A stretch of DNA of 64,000 bases from Devosia sp. Root413D1 (GCF_001425235.1 NZ_LMEA01000013.1:124001-188000), one strand, 5' to 3'. Shown: positions 26,461 to 35,603, counted from the first letter of the stretch. Notes: a model not told the origin generated them from the sequence alone. A program made the numbers and translations.

Positions 26461-26567
26461 GCGCAACGGCAGGACTTGAACCTGCGACCTCCCCGCCCAT
26501 AATGGGTCTTGCTACAGAATCCCAAAGTGTCGAAAACGGGGTGCTCTTCCGGCTGAGCTACGTTGCG
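26461..26567 (-). tRNA. tRNA-shaped gene with 41-nt anticodon loop
   Basis: On the minus strand the tRNA body is complete: 7-bp acceptor stem CGCAACG/CGTTGCG, T8-A9, D stem GCTC/GAGC with an 8-nt loop AGCCGGAA, anticodon stem CCCCG/CGGGG, 5-nt variable loop AGGTC, and T stem GCAGG/CCTGC with loop TTCAAGT. The discriminator is C and CCA follows in the genome (26460-26458). Removing 34 bases would leave the standard 73 nt. The loop between the anticodon stem strands is 41 nt instead of 7 and contains further short stems (GGG...CCC, CCCA-TTA-TGGG). It begins with TTTTCGA, which as a normal loop would give anticodon TTC. No identity is assigned. It starts 4 bases after the XRE gene stop. Confidence 0.6.
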
Positions 26568-26571
26568 AAAC

Positions 26572-27351
26572 TTAGAAAGTAACCTCTTCATCCGCCGCTG
26601 ACGAGGTCGTCTCCTCAGCTGGGCTTTCAAAACCGCCGCTCTCGAACGCCGGTGCGGTGGGGGGCACGTAGATGTTGTTTGCCTTCACCGTGATACGGTC
26701 GCCGCTCGAAAGCGGAGCCACGATCACCACGAAATTCGTGACAAGCTCGTACCGCGAACGGTTGGTGATATACATTTCGCCAGTGTCATAGTCTTGCCGC
26801 GGAATCTGGCTGCTGGCGGTGTAGGTTCCGGCGTAGAAAGCCACGCCCATGTCCTGAAGGACCTTAATCTGCTCACCAATCTTGACCGCTGCCCGCAGCC
26901 TATCTGACAGCGTGAGCGTGATGTTGTCCTGGGCTCGACGCCACGGGTCAGGCATAAGCTCTTCGAGCTTGCTGATGACGCTCGTGAGCGCTTCGATATT
27001 CTCGGGGGTGGGCTCTGCTTCGCAGGCGATCTTGCCGTCAAAGCTGTCGCGCACAACGTTGAGCAGCGCTATTCCAGACTGGACTCGGTTGAGGACAACA
27101 AGGCTCTTCGCCGTGAGTTCGTCGAGCTCTTCTGTCTGCGTCTCTACCGAAATGATCTGCGAAACAGGGACGTTGAGCGCCGCTGCAAGGCTCGAGAGCG
27201 TCTCCATCTGCAGCCGGGTTCCCTGCTCGGCCCGCTGCACGGTTCGACGATCGACCTTGCTCATAATGGCGAGCTTTTCCTGAGTCATGCCGGCGCTCTC
27301 GCGGAGCTCCCGCACTCTTTCGCCGTTTGACACTGTCATCTGCTTTTCCAT
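26572..27351 (-). CDS. XRE-family helix-turn-helix regulator with unknown C-terminal domain
   Basis: A 259-residue protein. Residues about 10-60 form an XRE/Cro helix-turn-helix: GERVRELRESAGMTQEKLAI followed by SKVDRRTVQRAEQG. The rest, about 200 residues, has a helical middle and a beta-rich end with FVVIVAPLSSGDRITVKANN and an acidic Ser/Thr-rich tail. I do not recognise this part. Alternative starts are ATG 27351 and ATG 27339. Base composition is lower in GC (about 57-60% in lines counted by hand) than most neighbours, and with the tRNA-like gene it looks like acquired DNA. Confidence 0.8.
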   Translation of the reverse strand: MEKQMTVSNGERVRELRESAGMTQEKLAIMSKVDRRTVQRAEQGTRLQMETLSSLAAALNVPVSQIISVETQTEELDELTAKSLVVLNRVQSGIALLNVVRDSFDGKIACEAEPTPENIEALTSVISKLEELMPDPWRRAQDNITLTLSDRLRAAVKIGEQIKVLQDMGVAFYAGTYTASSQIPRQDYDTGEMYITNRSRYELVTNFVVIVAPLSSGDRITVKANNIYVPPTAPAFESGGFESPAEETTSSAADEEVTF

Positions 27352-27609
27352 GACCCTGCTATAGCCGACATTCAGGCGACAGCAACACGTCATGCACGCG
27401 GCACACGCGCTGTCAGACCACGGATAGATACGAAATAGGTGCGGCTAACCCTTCGTCGTCGGCGCCGTAAAGCGGCACAAGTTCGGAGGGATGCGCAACG
27501 GGAAGCGGCAGCGAGCTTCATCCGGCTTCCAGGCTGCGCCTTGGGCGATGGACGGCAAGCGCCATTCTGTGCTCACCACTGCCGAAAACTGACAGTTACC
27601 CGGTCCAGG

Positions 27610-27629
27610 GTCTCCGCGATGACGGAGAC
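27610..27629 (+). promoter_or_regulatory. Hairpin covering the ribosome site of the EVE gene
   Basis: GTCTCCG (27610-27616) and CGGAGAC (27623-27629) form a perfect 7-bp stem with a 6-base loop. The GGAG in the second arm is the only plausible ribosome site for the ATG at 27635, so the hairpin could limit translation. Confidence 0.5.
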
Positions 27630-27634
27630 CGACC

Positions 27635-28054
27635 ATGACCAAGTACTGGATCGCAGTGGCCTCAGCCGAACACGCCCGTCGCGGGCGCGCCGGCTTCATG
27701 CAGGTCAACCACGGCAAGAAAGCCCCGCTCCAGCGCATCCGCGCCGGCGATGGGGTCACCTACTACTCGCCGGCCGAGACCATCGGCGGCAAGGACCGGC
27801 TGCAAAGCTTCACCACCATCGGCCGGGTGCGCGACGAAGCGCTCTACCAGGGCGTGATGGGCGGCGACTTCACACCCTGGCGACGCAATGTCGATTACGT
27901 CGAGGCAGTCGAAGCCCCGATCGCACCACTGCTCGAGCGGCTCGAGTTCACCCGTGGCAAGGCCAACTGGGGTTACCAGATGCGCTTCGGCCTGTTCGAG
28001 ATCAGTGAGAGCGACTTCCGCACCATCGCCACGGCAATGGGTGCGGAAGTCTGA
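27635..28054 (+). CDS. EVE-domain (PUA-like) protein
   Basis: A 139-residue single-domain protein: [16 protein letters not shown], then [20 protein letters not shown] and [15 protein letters not shown]. This is the EVE/UPF0310 fold, related to PUA and YTH domains that bind modified bases in RNA or DNA. Stand-alone EVE proteins occur near modification-dependent defence systems, but none is visible here. The ATG at 27635 lies just past a hairpin. Convergent with pyc, 3 bases apart. Confidence 0.87.
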   Translation: MTKYWIAVASAEHARRGRAGFMQVNHGKKAPLQRIRAGDGVTYYSPAETIGGKDRLQSFTTIGRVRDEALYQGVMGGDFTPWRRNVDYVEAVEAPIAPLLERLEFTRGKANWGYQMRFGLFEISESDFRTIATAMGAEV

Positions 28055-28057
28055 GGC

Positions 28058-31000
28058 TTATTCGAACCGGACCAGGAGGTCCTTGGCGTCGATCTGGTCG
28101 CCTGGCTTCACCGTGACCTCGGCGACAATGCCGTCGGCTTCGGCGTGGATGGCGGTTTCCATCTTCATCGCTTCGATCGACAGCAGCACGTCGCCGGCCA
28201 CCACCTTGTCGCCGACCTTGATGCCGAGCGACGAGATCACGCCCGGCATCGGCGCGCCGATCTGCTGGGCGTCGCCCAGGGCCGCCTTGGCCCGGACCTT
28301 CACCTCGCCGACCTTCAGCCGGTCCGGCACGGTGATGGTGCGCGGCTGGCCGTTGAGGTCGAAGAAGACGCGCACTTCACCCTTTTCGTTGGTCTCGGTA
28401 CGGCCCTGGTAGGTCAGCACCAGGGTCTTGCCCTTCTCGAGGTCGAGGAACACTTCCTCGCCCTCCTTGAGACCATAGAAATAGATCGGCGTCGGCAGCA
28501 CCTCGGTGGGGCCGTACTTGTCCTGCGTCTTGACGAAGTCCGCATACACCTTGGGATACATCAGGTACGAGGCGAGCCGCTTGTCATCGACCTCACCGCC
28601 GATGTCCTTGACTACCTTCTTGCGCTCGGCCTCGAGATCGACGTCTTTGAGGTATGAGCCCGGCCGTTGGGTCAGCGGCTTCTTGCCCTTCAGCACCTTC
28701 TTCTGCAGGGCGGCGGGGAACCCACCCGGCGGCTGGCCCAGGTCGCCAGCAAAGAACCCGACCACCGAATCCGGGAAGGCGATATCGCGCTGCGGGTCCT
28801 CGACATCGGCGCGGGTCAGCCCGGCCGACACCATGGCCAGCGCCATATCGCCCACCACCTTGCTCGACGGCGTCACCTTCACGATGTCGCCGAACATCTG
28901 GTTCACGTCGGCATAGGTCTGCGCCACCTGGTGCCAACGGCTTTCCAGACCAAGGGAACGGGCCTGCTCCTTAAGGTTGGTGAACTGCCCGCCCGGCATT
29001 TCATGCAGGTACACTTCCGAGGCGCCGCCCTTCAGGTCGCTCTCGAAGGCGCGATACTGGTTACGCACCGCTTCCCAGTAGAACGAGATCTCGCGGATCA
29101 CCTTCTGGTCGAGCCCGGGGGCACGAGGCCCATCCTTCAGCGCCGCGACGAGCGAGCCGAGCGTCGGCTGCGACGTCGTGCCCGACAGCGCGTCCATTGC
29201 CGCATCGACCGCATCGACGCCGGCATCCACCGCCGCCATGATCGTCGCGGAAGCCGCGCCCGAGGTGTCGTGCGTGTGCAGATGGATCGGCAGGCCGATT
29301 TCCTGCTTCAGTGTCTCGATCAGTTTCTTGGCCGCGGCGGGCTTCAGCAGCCCCGCCATATCCTTGAGCCCCAGCACATGCGCGCCGGCGGCTTCGAGCT
29401 CCTTGGCCAGCCCGACATAATATTTGAGGTCGTACTTGGCCCGATCGGGGTCGAGCAGGTCGCCGGTATAGCAGATGGCGCCTTCGGCCACCTTGTCGGC
29501 CTCGATCACCGCGTCGATCGAGACGCGCATGTTCTCTACCCAGTTGAGGCAGTCGAACACCCGGAACACGTCGACCCCGCCCTTCGCCGCCTGCGAGACG
29601 AAGAACTTCACCACGTTATCGGGGTAGTTAGTGTAGCCGACGCCGTTCGAACCGCGCAGCAGCATCTGCGTCAGGATATTGGGCGCGCCCTCGCGCACTG
29701 CCGCAAGCCGCTCCCAAGGGTCCTCGTTGAGGAAGCGCATCGACACGTCGAAGGTCGCGCCACCCCAGCATTCGAGCGAGAACAGGTTCGGCAGCCCGCG
29801 GCTATAGGCCCGGGCGATACGCGTGATATCGAACGAGCGCATGCGGGTGGCGAGCAGCGACTGGTGCGCATCGCGCATCGTCGTGTCGGTGAACAGCACC
29901 TGTTCCTGCGCCTTCATCCAGCGCGCCAGGCCCTTGGGCCCGTCACGGTCGAGAATCTGCTTTGATCCCTCGACGACGATCAGCGGCTCGTATTCGGGCA
30001 CCACCGGCGCCGCGGCGTCGGCCGGCGGCCGCGGCCGGTCGCGCACTTCCGGGTGGCCGTTGACGGTGACGTCGGCGATATAGGTGAGGAGCTTGGTCGC
30101 CCGGTCCTGCCGCTGCTTGAAATCGAACAGCGCCGGCGTCGTGTCGATGAACCGCGTGGTGTAGCGGTTCTCGATGAAATCCGGGTGAGTGATGATGTTC
30201 TCGAGGAACGCCAGGTTGGTCGCGACGCCGCGGATGCGGAACTCGCGCAGCGCCCGGTGCATGCGGGCGATCGCCTCGTCAGCGCTCGGCGCCCAGCAGG
30301 TGATCTTTTCGAGCAGCGGATCGTAGAACCGGGTGACCACCGCACCGGCATAGGCGGTGCCGCCATCGAGGCGTACGCCGAACCCGGTCGCCTCGCGATA
30401 GGCGGTGATGCGGCCATAGTCCGGAATGAAGTTGTGCTCCGGATCCTCGGTGGTGACGCGGCACTGGATGGCATTGCCATTGAGCCGGATGTCTTCCTGC
30501 TTCGGCACGCCGGATTCGGGCGTGCCGATCACCGCGCCCTCGAGCAGCCGGATCTGCGCCTTCACGATATCGATGCCGGTGACCACTTCGGTCACCGTGT
30601 GCTCGACCTGGATGCGCGGGTTCACTTCGATGAAGTAGAATTTGTCGGTATCGGCATCGAGCAGGAACTCGACCGTGCCAGCGCCCCGGTAGTTCGCCGC
30701 CTGGCCCAGCCGGATCGCCGCGCCGGTGAGGTCGTCGCGCACCTGTTGGCTGAGATACGGCGCCGGCGCGCGCTCCACCACCTTCTGGTTGCGCCGCTGC
30801 ACCGAGCAATCGCGCTCGAACAGGTGCACTAGGTTCCCGTGGTCGTCGCCGATCAGCTGCACCTCGACGTGGCGGGCCCGCTCGATCAGCTTTTCGAGGT
30901 ACATCTCGTCCTTGCCGAACGCCGCCTTGGCTTCGCGCTTGCCCTCGGAGACTTCGTGGACCAGCGTCGACTCGTCCATGATCCGGCGCATGCCGCGACC

Positions 31001-31498
31001 GCCGCCGCCCCAGCTCGCTTTCAGCATCAGCGGATAGCCGATCGCGGCGGCCATGCGCTTGACTTCATTCATGTCGTCGGGGAGCGCCTCGGTCGCCGGC
31101 ACCACCGGCACCTCGGAGGCGATCGCCATGTTGCGCGCCGCCACCTTGTTGCCGAGGTCGCGCATCGTCTGGGCCCGCGGCCCGATGAAGATGATCCCTG
31201 CATCCTCGCAGGCGTCGGCGAACTCAGGGCTCTCCGAGAGCAGGCCATAGCCCGGGTGGATCGCGTCGGCGCCCGAGATGCGGGCGATGCGGATATATTC
31301 GTCGATCTGCAGATAGGCTTCGACCGGGCCCTTGCCCTTGCCGATCAGGTACGCTTCGTCGGCCTTGAACCGGTGCAGCGCCAGCTTGTCCTCTTCGGCA
31401 TAGCAGGCGACCGTCTTGATGTTCAGTTCGTTGGCGGCGCGAAACACCCGGATGGCGATTTCGCTACGGTTGGCGACAAGGATTTTCTTGATCGGCAT
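28058..31498 (-). CDS. pyc: Pyruvate carboxylase
   Basis: A 1146-residue biotin enzyme that carboxylates pyruvate to oxaloacetate. Domains in order: biotin carboxylase (about 1-455, with KASWGGGGRGMR ATP loop and EVNPRIQVEHTVTE), carboxyltransferase (about 530-810, with DTTMRDAHQSLLATRMR), PYC_OADA/central allosteric region, and C-terminal biotinyl domain with EAMKMETA, whose Lys takes biotin. Length fits the single-chain alpha4 family. ATG at 31498. It replenishes oxaloacetate for the TCA cycle, in which fumC also acts. Confidence 0.97.
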   Translation of the reverse strand: MPIKKILVANRSEIAIRVFRAANELNIKTVACYAEEDKLALHRFKADEAYLIGKGKGPVEAYLQIDEYIRIARISGADAIHPGYGLLSESPEFADACEDAGIIFIGPRAQTMRDLGNKVAARNMAIASEVPVVPATEALPDDMNEVKRMAAAIGYPLMLKASWGGGGRGMRRIMDESTLVHEVSEGKREAKAAFGKDEMYLEKLIERARHVEVQLIGDDHGNLVHLFERDCSVQRRNQKVVERAPAPYLSQQVRDDLTGAAIRLGQAANYRGAGTVEFLLDADTDKFYFIEVNPRIQVEHTVTEVVTGIDIVKAQIRLLEGAVIGTPESGVPKQEDIRLNGNAIQCRVTTEDPEHNFIPDYGRITAYREATGFGVRLDGGTAYAGAVVTRFYDPLLEKITCWAPSADEAIARMHRALREFRIRGVATNLAFLENIITHPDFIENRYTTRFIDTTPALFDFKQRQDRATKLLTYIADVTVNGHPEVRDRPRPPADAAAPVVPEYEPLIVVEGSKQILDRDGPKGLARWMKAQEQVLFTDTTMRDAHQSLLATRMRSFDITRIARAYSRGLPNLFSLECWGGATFDVSMRFLNEDPWERLAAVREGAPNILTQMLLRGSNGVGYTNYPDNVVKFFVSQAAKGGVDVFRVFDCLNWVENMRVSIDAVIEADKVAEGAICYTGDLLDPDRAKYDLKYYVGLAKELEAAGAHVLGLKDMAGLLKPAAAKKLIETLKQEIGLPIHLHTHDTSGAASATIMAAVDAGVDAVDAAMDALSGTTSQPTLGSLVAALKDGPRAPGLDQKVIREISFYWEAVRNQYRAFESDLKGGASEVYLHEMPGGQFTNLKEQARSLGLESRWHQVAQTYADVNQMFGDIVKVTPSSKVVGDMALAMVSAGLTRADVEDPQRDIAFPDSVVGFFAGDLGQPPGGFPAALQKKVLKGKKPLTQRPGSYLKDVDLEAERKKVVKDIGGEVDDKRLASYLMYPKVYADFVKTQDKYGPTEVLPTPIYFYGLKEGEEVFLDLEKGKTLVLTYQGRTETNEKGEVRVFFDLNGQPRTITVPDRLKVGEVKVRAKAALGDAQQIGAPMPGVISSLGIKVGDKVVAGDVLLSIEAMKMETAIHAEADGIVAEVTVKPGDQIDAKDLLVRFE

Positions 31499-31580
31499 CG
31501 ATTTAACCCGAGCAGGAGGGGGCGAGGCACGCGAGTGCCGGCAAGGGAGACGAGGGCCGCGGCCCGAGGGGCCGCTGCCC

Positions 31581-31997
31581 CTATTTCTGGCTCAGATGTC
31601 CCGCGAGGTGGGACATGTCGTAACCCGCATTCGCTGCCGCCGAGATGATCTCGGAGGCCGGCGCCTTGCCGGCCTGGCTCAACGCCCACAGGGTCGTCGA
31701 GCGGGTGCCGGAACGGCAGTAGCAGAACACGGGGCCGGTGCTCCCCTCGAGCACCTGTTTGGTCTCCTCGACCATCTGGGCGCTGATGCCCTCGCGGCCG
31801 AGCGGAATGTAGTGATAGGCGAGGCCGGCGTCGTGCGCCGCTTGCTCGATCGTCGCGCCGGAAGGCTGGTCCGGGGATTCCCCGTCCGGCCGGTTATTGA
31901 TGATAGCGACGAAACCCTGGGCCTTGATGGCGGCCACATCCTCGGGGCTGATCTGCGGGGACACGCTCACGTGGTCGTTGATCCGCTTCACGTCCAA
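31581..31997 (-). CDS. TIGR01244-family phosphatase-like / sulfur transferase protein
   Basis: A 138-residue protein with a dual-specificity phosphatase-like fold. VSVSPQISPEDVAAIKAQGF and the P-loop CYCRSGTRSTTLWAL (C-x5-R) are the TIGR01244 pattern; relatives include the N-terminal domain of Blh sulfide-metabolism proteins. I start it at TTG 31997 (DVKRINDHVSVSP follows), 8 bases behind GGAG, because this is where family similarity starts; upstream residues look unlike the family. Lies 82 bases upstream of pyc in the same direction. Confidence 0.8.
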   Translation of the reverse strand: MDVKRINDHVSVSPQISPEDVAAIKAQGFVAIINNRPDGESPDQPSGATIEQAAHDAGLAYHYIPLGREGISAQMVEETKQVLEGSTGPVFCYCRSGTRSTTLWALSQAGKAPASEIISAAANAGYDMSHLAGHLSQK

Positions 31998-32107
31998 ATC
32001 ACATACTCCGATAGATATGCCTGGGTCTTCCCGGAAGCCTTTATAGACATCGGCCTCGTCGGGAGGCAAGGCGCGCCAGCGCCAGCCCTAAGTCTCACGA
32101 CTTTGGA

Positions 32108-32578
32108 TTAGGTCTCGTGCAACGGCTTCCGCATATAAACCGCCTTGCCGTTGAGGAAATCCTCGATCCGGTCCACGACGAACCCGATCCGCGTGTACAG
32201 CGCGACATTGCTCTCGAACGCTCCGTTGGTGACGAGCCGCAGTTCGGGATGACCGGCCGCGATCGCTCGCTGCTCGGTAGAGGCCAGCAGCATGCGCCCA
32301 ATGCCACGGCCCTGCGCCACCGGCGCCACCGCGACATTGTCGATCCACAGGTGGTCGGGGTGCGGCACCGTCGCGATCAGCCCGAGAATGGTCTCTCCCT
32401 CGACCGCCAGGTCGAACCGGTGCTCGCGCACCGCCTTCTCGTAGTCGACCCGCATCGGCATCGGCTCGCGTCCGATCAGCGGCACCCATTTGGCATAGGC
32501 TGCCACCACGATGGCAGCGATGGCCCCCGCCTCATGCGGCTCGGCGATGCGGATCTTGATGGGGTCTTGGGTGATCAT
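32108..32578 (-). CDS. GNAT-family N-acetyltransferase
   Basis: A 156-residue acetyltransferase. Acetyl-CoA motif AVAPVAQGRGIGRMLLAS and the C-terminal YTRIGFVVDRIE are clear. PLIGREPMPMRVDYEKAV is typical of a subgroup of unknown substrate. It starts 17 bases downstream of the GGDEF-EAL stop and may share its message. Confidence 0.87.
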   Translation of the reverse strand: MITQDPIKIRIAEPHEAGAIAAIVVAAYAKWVPLIGREPMPMRVDYEKAVREHRFDLAVEGETILGLIATVPHPDHLWIDNVAVAPVAQGRGIGRMLLASTEQRAIAAGHPELRLVTNGAFESNVALYTRIGFVVDRIEDFLNGKAVYMRKPLHET

Positions 32579-32595
32579 GGCCTAGAGCTACGCCC

Positions 32596-34095
32596 TCAGG
32601 CGGCGGAAGCAAAGCGCGACCGCAGCGGTTCCGGCCGGGCCAGCAAATAGCCCTGCAGCGCCGTTACCCCGGCTTGTTGCAGGAACTGCAGCTGCTCGGC
32701 GGTCTCCACCCCCTCGGCGATCACCTCAACCTGCATCGACTGCGCGATCTTGGCGATCGAGGTGACGATCAGCCCGTCGATCCGGCTGCCCGGCAGGTTG
32801 GCGACGTATGAGCGGTCGATCTTGATGATGTCGAACGGAAAGCCCCTGAGATATTCGAGGCTGGCGAAACCGCTGCCGAAATCGTCGATCGCCACCCGCA
32901 CCCCAAGCGCCCGCAGCGCCTCGATATTGCTCAGTTCCACCGTCCCGGATTTGAGCGGCAGCGACTCGGTGATCTCGATGACGATCTGGCTGCCGCTGAT
33001 TCCGGCCTCCATCAGGATATCGGCAAAGCGCTCGGCGAAATCGCCGCGCCGCAACTGCACCACCGAAACATTGATGCCGACATGCGGCGTTCCGAGCGCC
33101 GCGAGATCGGCCGCGGCGCGCCGCAATACCCAGTCGCCCAGCTTGTCGATCAGGTCGGACTGCTCGGCAATGCCGATGAAATCGCCGGGCGGCACCTGTC
33201 CGCGCACCGGATGCTGCCAGCGCACCAGCGCCTCATGGCTGACGAGCGTCGTGCCGTCGACGGCAAAGATCGGCTGGTAGTGCAGCTCGAGCTCGTTGAG
33301 CAGGATCGCCGCGCGCAGGTCGCGCTCGACGAAGCGCTTGTGCCGCTCGTCGGCCATCAGCTCACTCTCGAACGCCACGGTCGCGGCCCGGCCTTCCTTC
33401 TTGCCCTTGTAGAGCGCCAGGTCCGCCTTGGAGATCAGCTCATCCAGCTCGGCCGCGTCCTGCGGCCACAGCGCCACCCCGATGGTGGCCGAGAGCCGGA
33501 TCGGCCGCCCCTCAATGCTGATCGGCTGGCCCAGCGTGGCAAGAATTTGGTCGCCCAGCCGTACCAGCGCCGGCCTGCTGTCCTGGCCGATGAGCGCAAT
33601 GCCGAACTCGTCGCCACCGAGCCGGCCGATCAGCGCATCAGGCAGCAGGGTCTTCAGCGTCTTCACCAGGTGCACCAGCGCCGCGTCGCCGGCGCCATGG
33701 CCGTGCGAGTCGTTGAGCACCTTGAGCTTGTCCATGTCGATCTGCAGGTAGGCGACCGGCCGGTCGTTGCCATAGAGGCTCTGCTTCAGCGCGCTGAAGA
33801 AGTACGAACGCGTGTGCGCCCCGGTCAGCGCGTCGCGATAGGCGAGATCGAGCAGTTGCCGCTGTTCCTCGGCAGCACTCGCCAGCTCCTGCCGCAGCCG
33901 CACATAGCCCCAGCGCAGCAGCAGCAACAGGCTGGCGCCGGCCAGCACCCGCACCACCACCATCTCGATGGCGCGGGGATCGGTGAAATAGCCGATGAGC
34001 GCGATCACGCCCGTCACCACGATCAGCGCCGCAACCCCGGCGAACACCAGCCGGTAGGTCCTGATGACATGCTGCAGTGAGGCTTGGCGTTGCAA
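32596..34095 (-). CDS. GGDEF-EAL cyclic-di-GMP enzyme, membrane anchored
   Basis: A 499-residue protein with two N-terminal helices (about 12-34 and 44-62), a GGDEF domain (motif GGDEF at 160-164) and an EAL domain (EAL at 288-290, with DDFGSGF and EGVET loops). Both motifs are intact, so synthesis and breakdown of c-di-GMP are both possible. No RxxD inhibitory site precedes GGDEF. The start is TTG 34095, chosen because AGGAGG lies exactly 8 bases upstream; an earlier TTG at 34203 is less likely. A family C palindrome lies just upstream. Confidence 0.92.
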   Translation of the reverse strand: MQRQASLQHVIRTYRLVFAGVAALIVVTGVIALIGYFTDPRAIEMVVVRVLAGASLLLLLRWGYVRLRQELASAAEEQRQLLDLAYRDALTGAHTRSYFFSALKQSLYGNDRPVAYLQIDMDKLKVLNDSHGHGAGDAALVHLVKTLKTLLPDALIGRLGGDEFGIALIGQDSRPALVRLGDQILATLGQPISIEGRPIRLSATIGVALWPQDAAELDELISKADLALYKGKKEGRAATVAFESELMADERHKRFVERDLRAAILLNELELHYQPIFAVDGTTLVSHEALVRWQHPVRGQVPPGDFIGIAEQSDLIDKLGDWVLRRAAADLAALGTPHVGINVSVVQLRRGDFAERFADILMEAGISGSQIVIEITESLPLKSGTVELSNIEALRALGVRVAIDDFGSGFASLEYLRGFPFDIIKIDRSYVANLPGSRIDGLIVTSIAKIAQSMQVEVIAEGVETAEQLQFLQQAGVTALQGYLLARPEPLRSRFASAA

Positions 34096-34119
34096 CGAAA
34101 GGGCCTCCTGGCTCCGCCG

Positions 34120-34170
34120 GAGCGCTTTCAGGGAAAGTTGAGAGACTTTTCCCTCTCGAAAGCGCGACAA
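34120..34170. repeat. Short imperfect palindrome, family C, copy 2
   Basis: AGCGCTTTCAGGGAAAGTTG is mirrored by CTTTTCCCTCTCGAAAGCGC, followed by GACAA. It lies 25 bases upstream of the chosen start of the GGDEF-EAL gene and would be in its leader. Confidence 0.65.
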
Positions 34171-34376
34171 AACAATCGATGACACGCGGCCTGCCGCGCA
34201 CAATCGTGCGGCAGCCTCCTCCCAGAAGCTTTCGGAAGGCCTAACGACGAAGAATTATGACAACGAATACAAGCGCCTAGGGCGATGGCGCCGAATGATC
34301 GGCCAAGCAGGCTAGCCAGGCTTCATGACAGTGCAGCAACTGTCGCCCTGGTGCCGCAAGCGTGGCTAATGAAGCG

Positions 34377-35447
34377 TTACTGCGGCGGCGGCTCGGCCGG
34401 CGGCTCCAGTGGCGGCAACCCGACCCACGGTCGCCAGATTTCGCTGCGTTCGGCGATAAACCGGTCGGCCACGGTTTCCACCGTCGCTCCTGCCTCGCCC
34501 AGTTGCTGCAACATCAGGTTCATTTCGGCGAACGGCATGCGCGCCCGGCCGAAATAGGCCGCGACCTGCGGCGCGTCGAGATAGACCCACTCGGCCAGCG
34601 CCACCACGACCGGGTCAGGGGCAAAGCCGGTCGGCGTCGGGGAAGCGCAGGTGGTGCGCCCCATGCACAGGAACGCATCGCGGTCATAGGCGGCGAGCGT
34701 CACCGGCTTGAAGGCGAACTGCGCCAGCACCGCATTGGGCTGCCAGTAATAGAACAGGATCGGCTCGTTCCGTCCTACCGCCTCGGCGATCAGCGTATCG
34801 AGTTCGAACCTATTGGCCGGCTCGACGATATCGAACAACTGGTCGAGCCCGTAGGCGCGCAGCATGTTGCGGTTCACCACGGCGCAGCCCCAGTCGACCG
34901 GACAGGAGATGAACTTGCCGCGCCCATTGCCGTCGCCGAAATCGGCGGCATGCGCCTTGAGCCCCTCGATCGTCGTCACCTCCGGCCACTGGGTCGCGGC
35001 GTATTCGGGCACGAACCAGCCTTCGAAGGTGATATCGGCATAGGGCGCTCCGGCCTGCCGCACCTTCTGACCCTTCATCGCGGCGTTCCAGATATCGGCG
35101 ATCCGCCCGATCCACAGCTCCGGCGCCACCGCGGGCTGGCCGGTGGCGCCCATCGACGAGCCCGTGGCGGCCAGGTCGCCTTCCTGTACCGCGACGTTGC
35201 AGAAATAGTTGGCGGTGAGGAGCCGCGAATGCACCTCGGCCAATAGCGCCGAGGATGGCCAGGCCATGCGCGCGATGGCCAGTTGCTGCGTGCCGCAGGG
35301 CGGCGGAGGCGGCGCCTCGCCGATCGCCGGATCGGCCGCCGCGCCCCCGGCGGGCGGGTCGAGGGTTTGCACGGACTCCTGCGCCACGGCGCTCTCAAGC
35401 GACAGAGCCAGTACGAGAATGAAGAGGCAGCGCAGCAGCTTTGTCAT
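34377..35447 (-). CDS. Glycine betaine/choline-type periplasmic binding protein (OpuAC-like)
   Basis: A 356-residue secreted protein with signal peptide KLLRCLFILVLALSLESAVA. A Pro-rich stretch precedes the OpuAC-like domain: LAIARMAWPSSALLAEVHS, PYADITFEGWFVPEYAA and EPILFYYWQPN. No permease or ATPase gene adjoins it, so it is an orphan binding protein or works with transporters encoded elsewhere. The ATG at 35447 gives a clean signal peptide. Divergent from the branched-chain amino acid binding protein. Confidence 0.8.
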   Translation of the reverse strand: MTKLLRCLFILVLALSLESAVAQESVQTLDPPAGGAAADPAIGEAPPPPPCGTQQLAIARMAWPSSALLAEVHSRLLTANYFCNVAVQEGDLAATGSSMGATGQPAVAPELWIGRIADIWNAAMKGQKVRQAGAPYADITFEGWFVPEYAATQWPEVTTIEGLKAHAADFGDGNGRGKFISCPVDWGCAVVNRNMLRAYGLDQLFDIVEPANRFELDTLIAEAVGRNEPILFYYWQPNAVLAQFAFKPVTLAAYDRDAFLCMGRTTCASPTPTGFAPDPVVVALAEWVYLDAPQVAAYFGRARMPFAEMNLMLQQLGEAGATVETVADRFIAERSEIWRPWVGLPPLEPPAEPPPQ

Positions 35448-35584
35448 CGGACCGGGCACAAGGAACGGATCAGAGGGGAACTTATAGGGCCGGAACCCCT
35501 TAAGACAAATGTCCGGCGGGACTTTTACCACTTGATCAAAAGCGGATGACTCGCCTTCGCAATTTATGCAATATCGCCCGCAGC

Positions 35585-35603
35585 GGGGCACGGGTTGTGC
35601 CCC
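35585..35603 (+). promoter_or_regulatory. Leader hairpin upstream of the Liv-type binding protein
   Basis: GGGGCAC-GGGTT-GTGCCCC forms a 7-bp stem in the 228-base region between two divergent binding protein genes. It could stabilise the message or mark a regulator site. No known riboswitch was recognised. Confidence 0.35.

Noticed and set aside
26461-26567. Group I or group II intron in a tRNA
   Set aside because: The extra sequence is 34 bases, far below the size of any catalytic intron, and no P7/P3 or domain V pattern is visible.
26325-26630. 101-codon leftward frame over the tRNA-like gene
   Set aside because: The translated text (GRGGRRFKSCRC) is the well-known false product of tRNA T-arm sequence.
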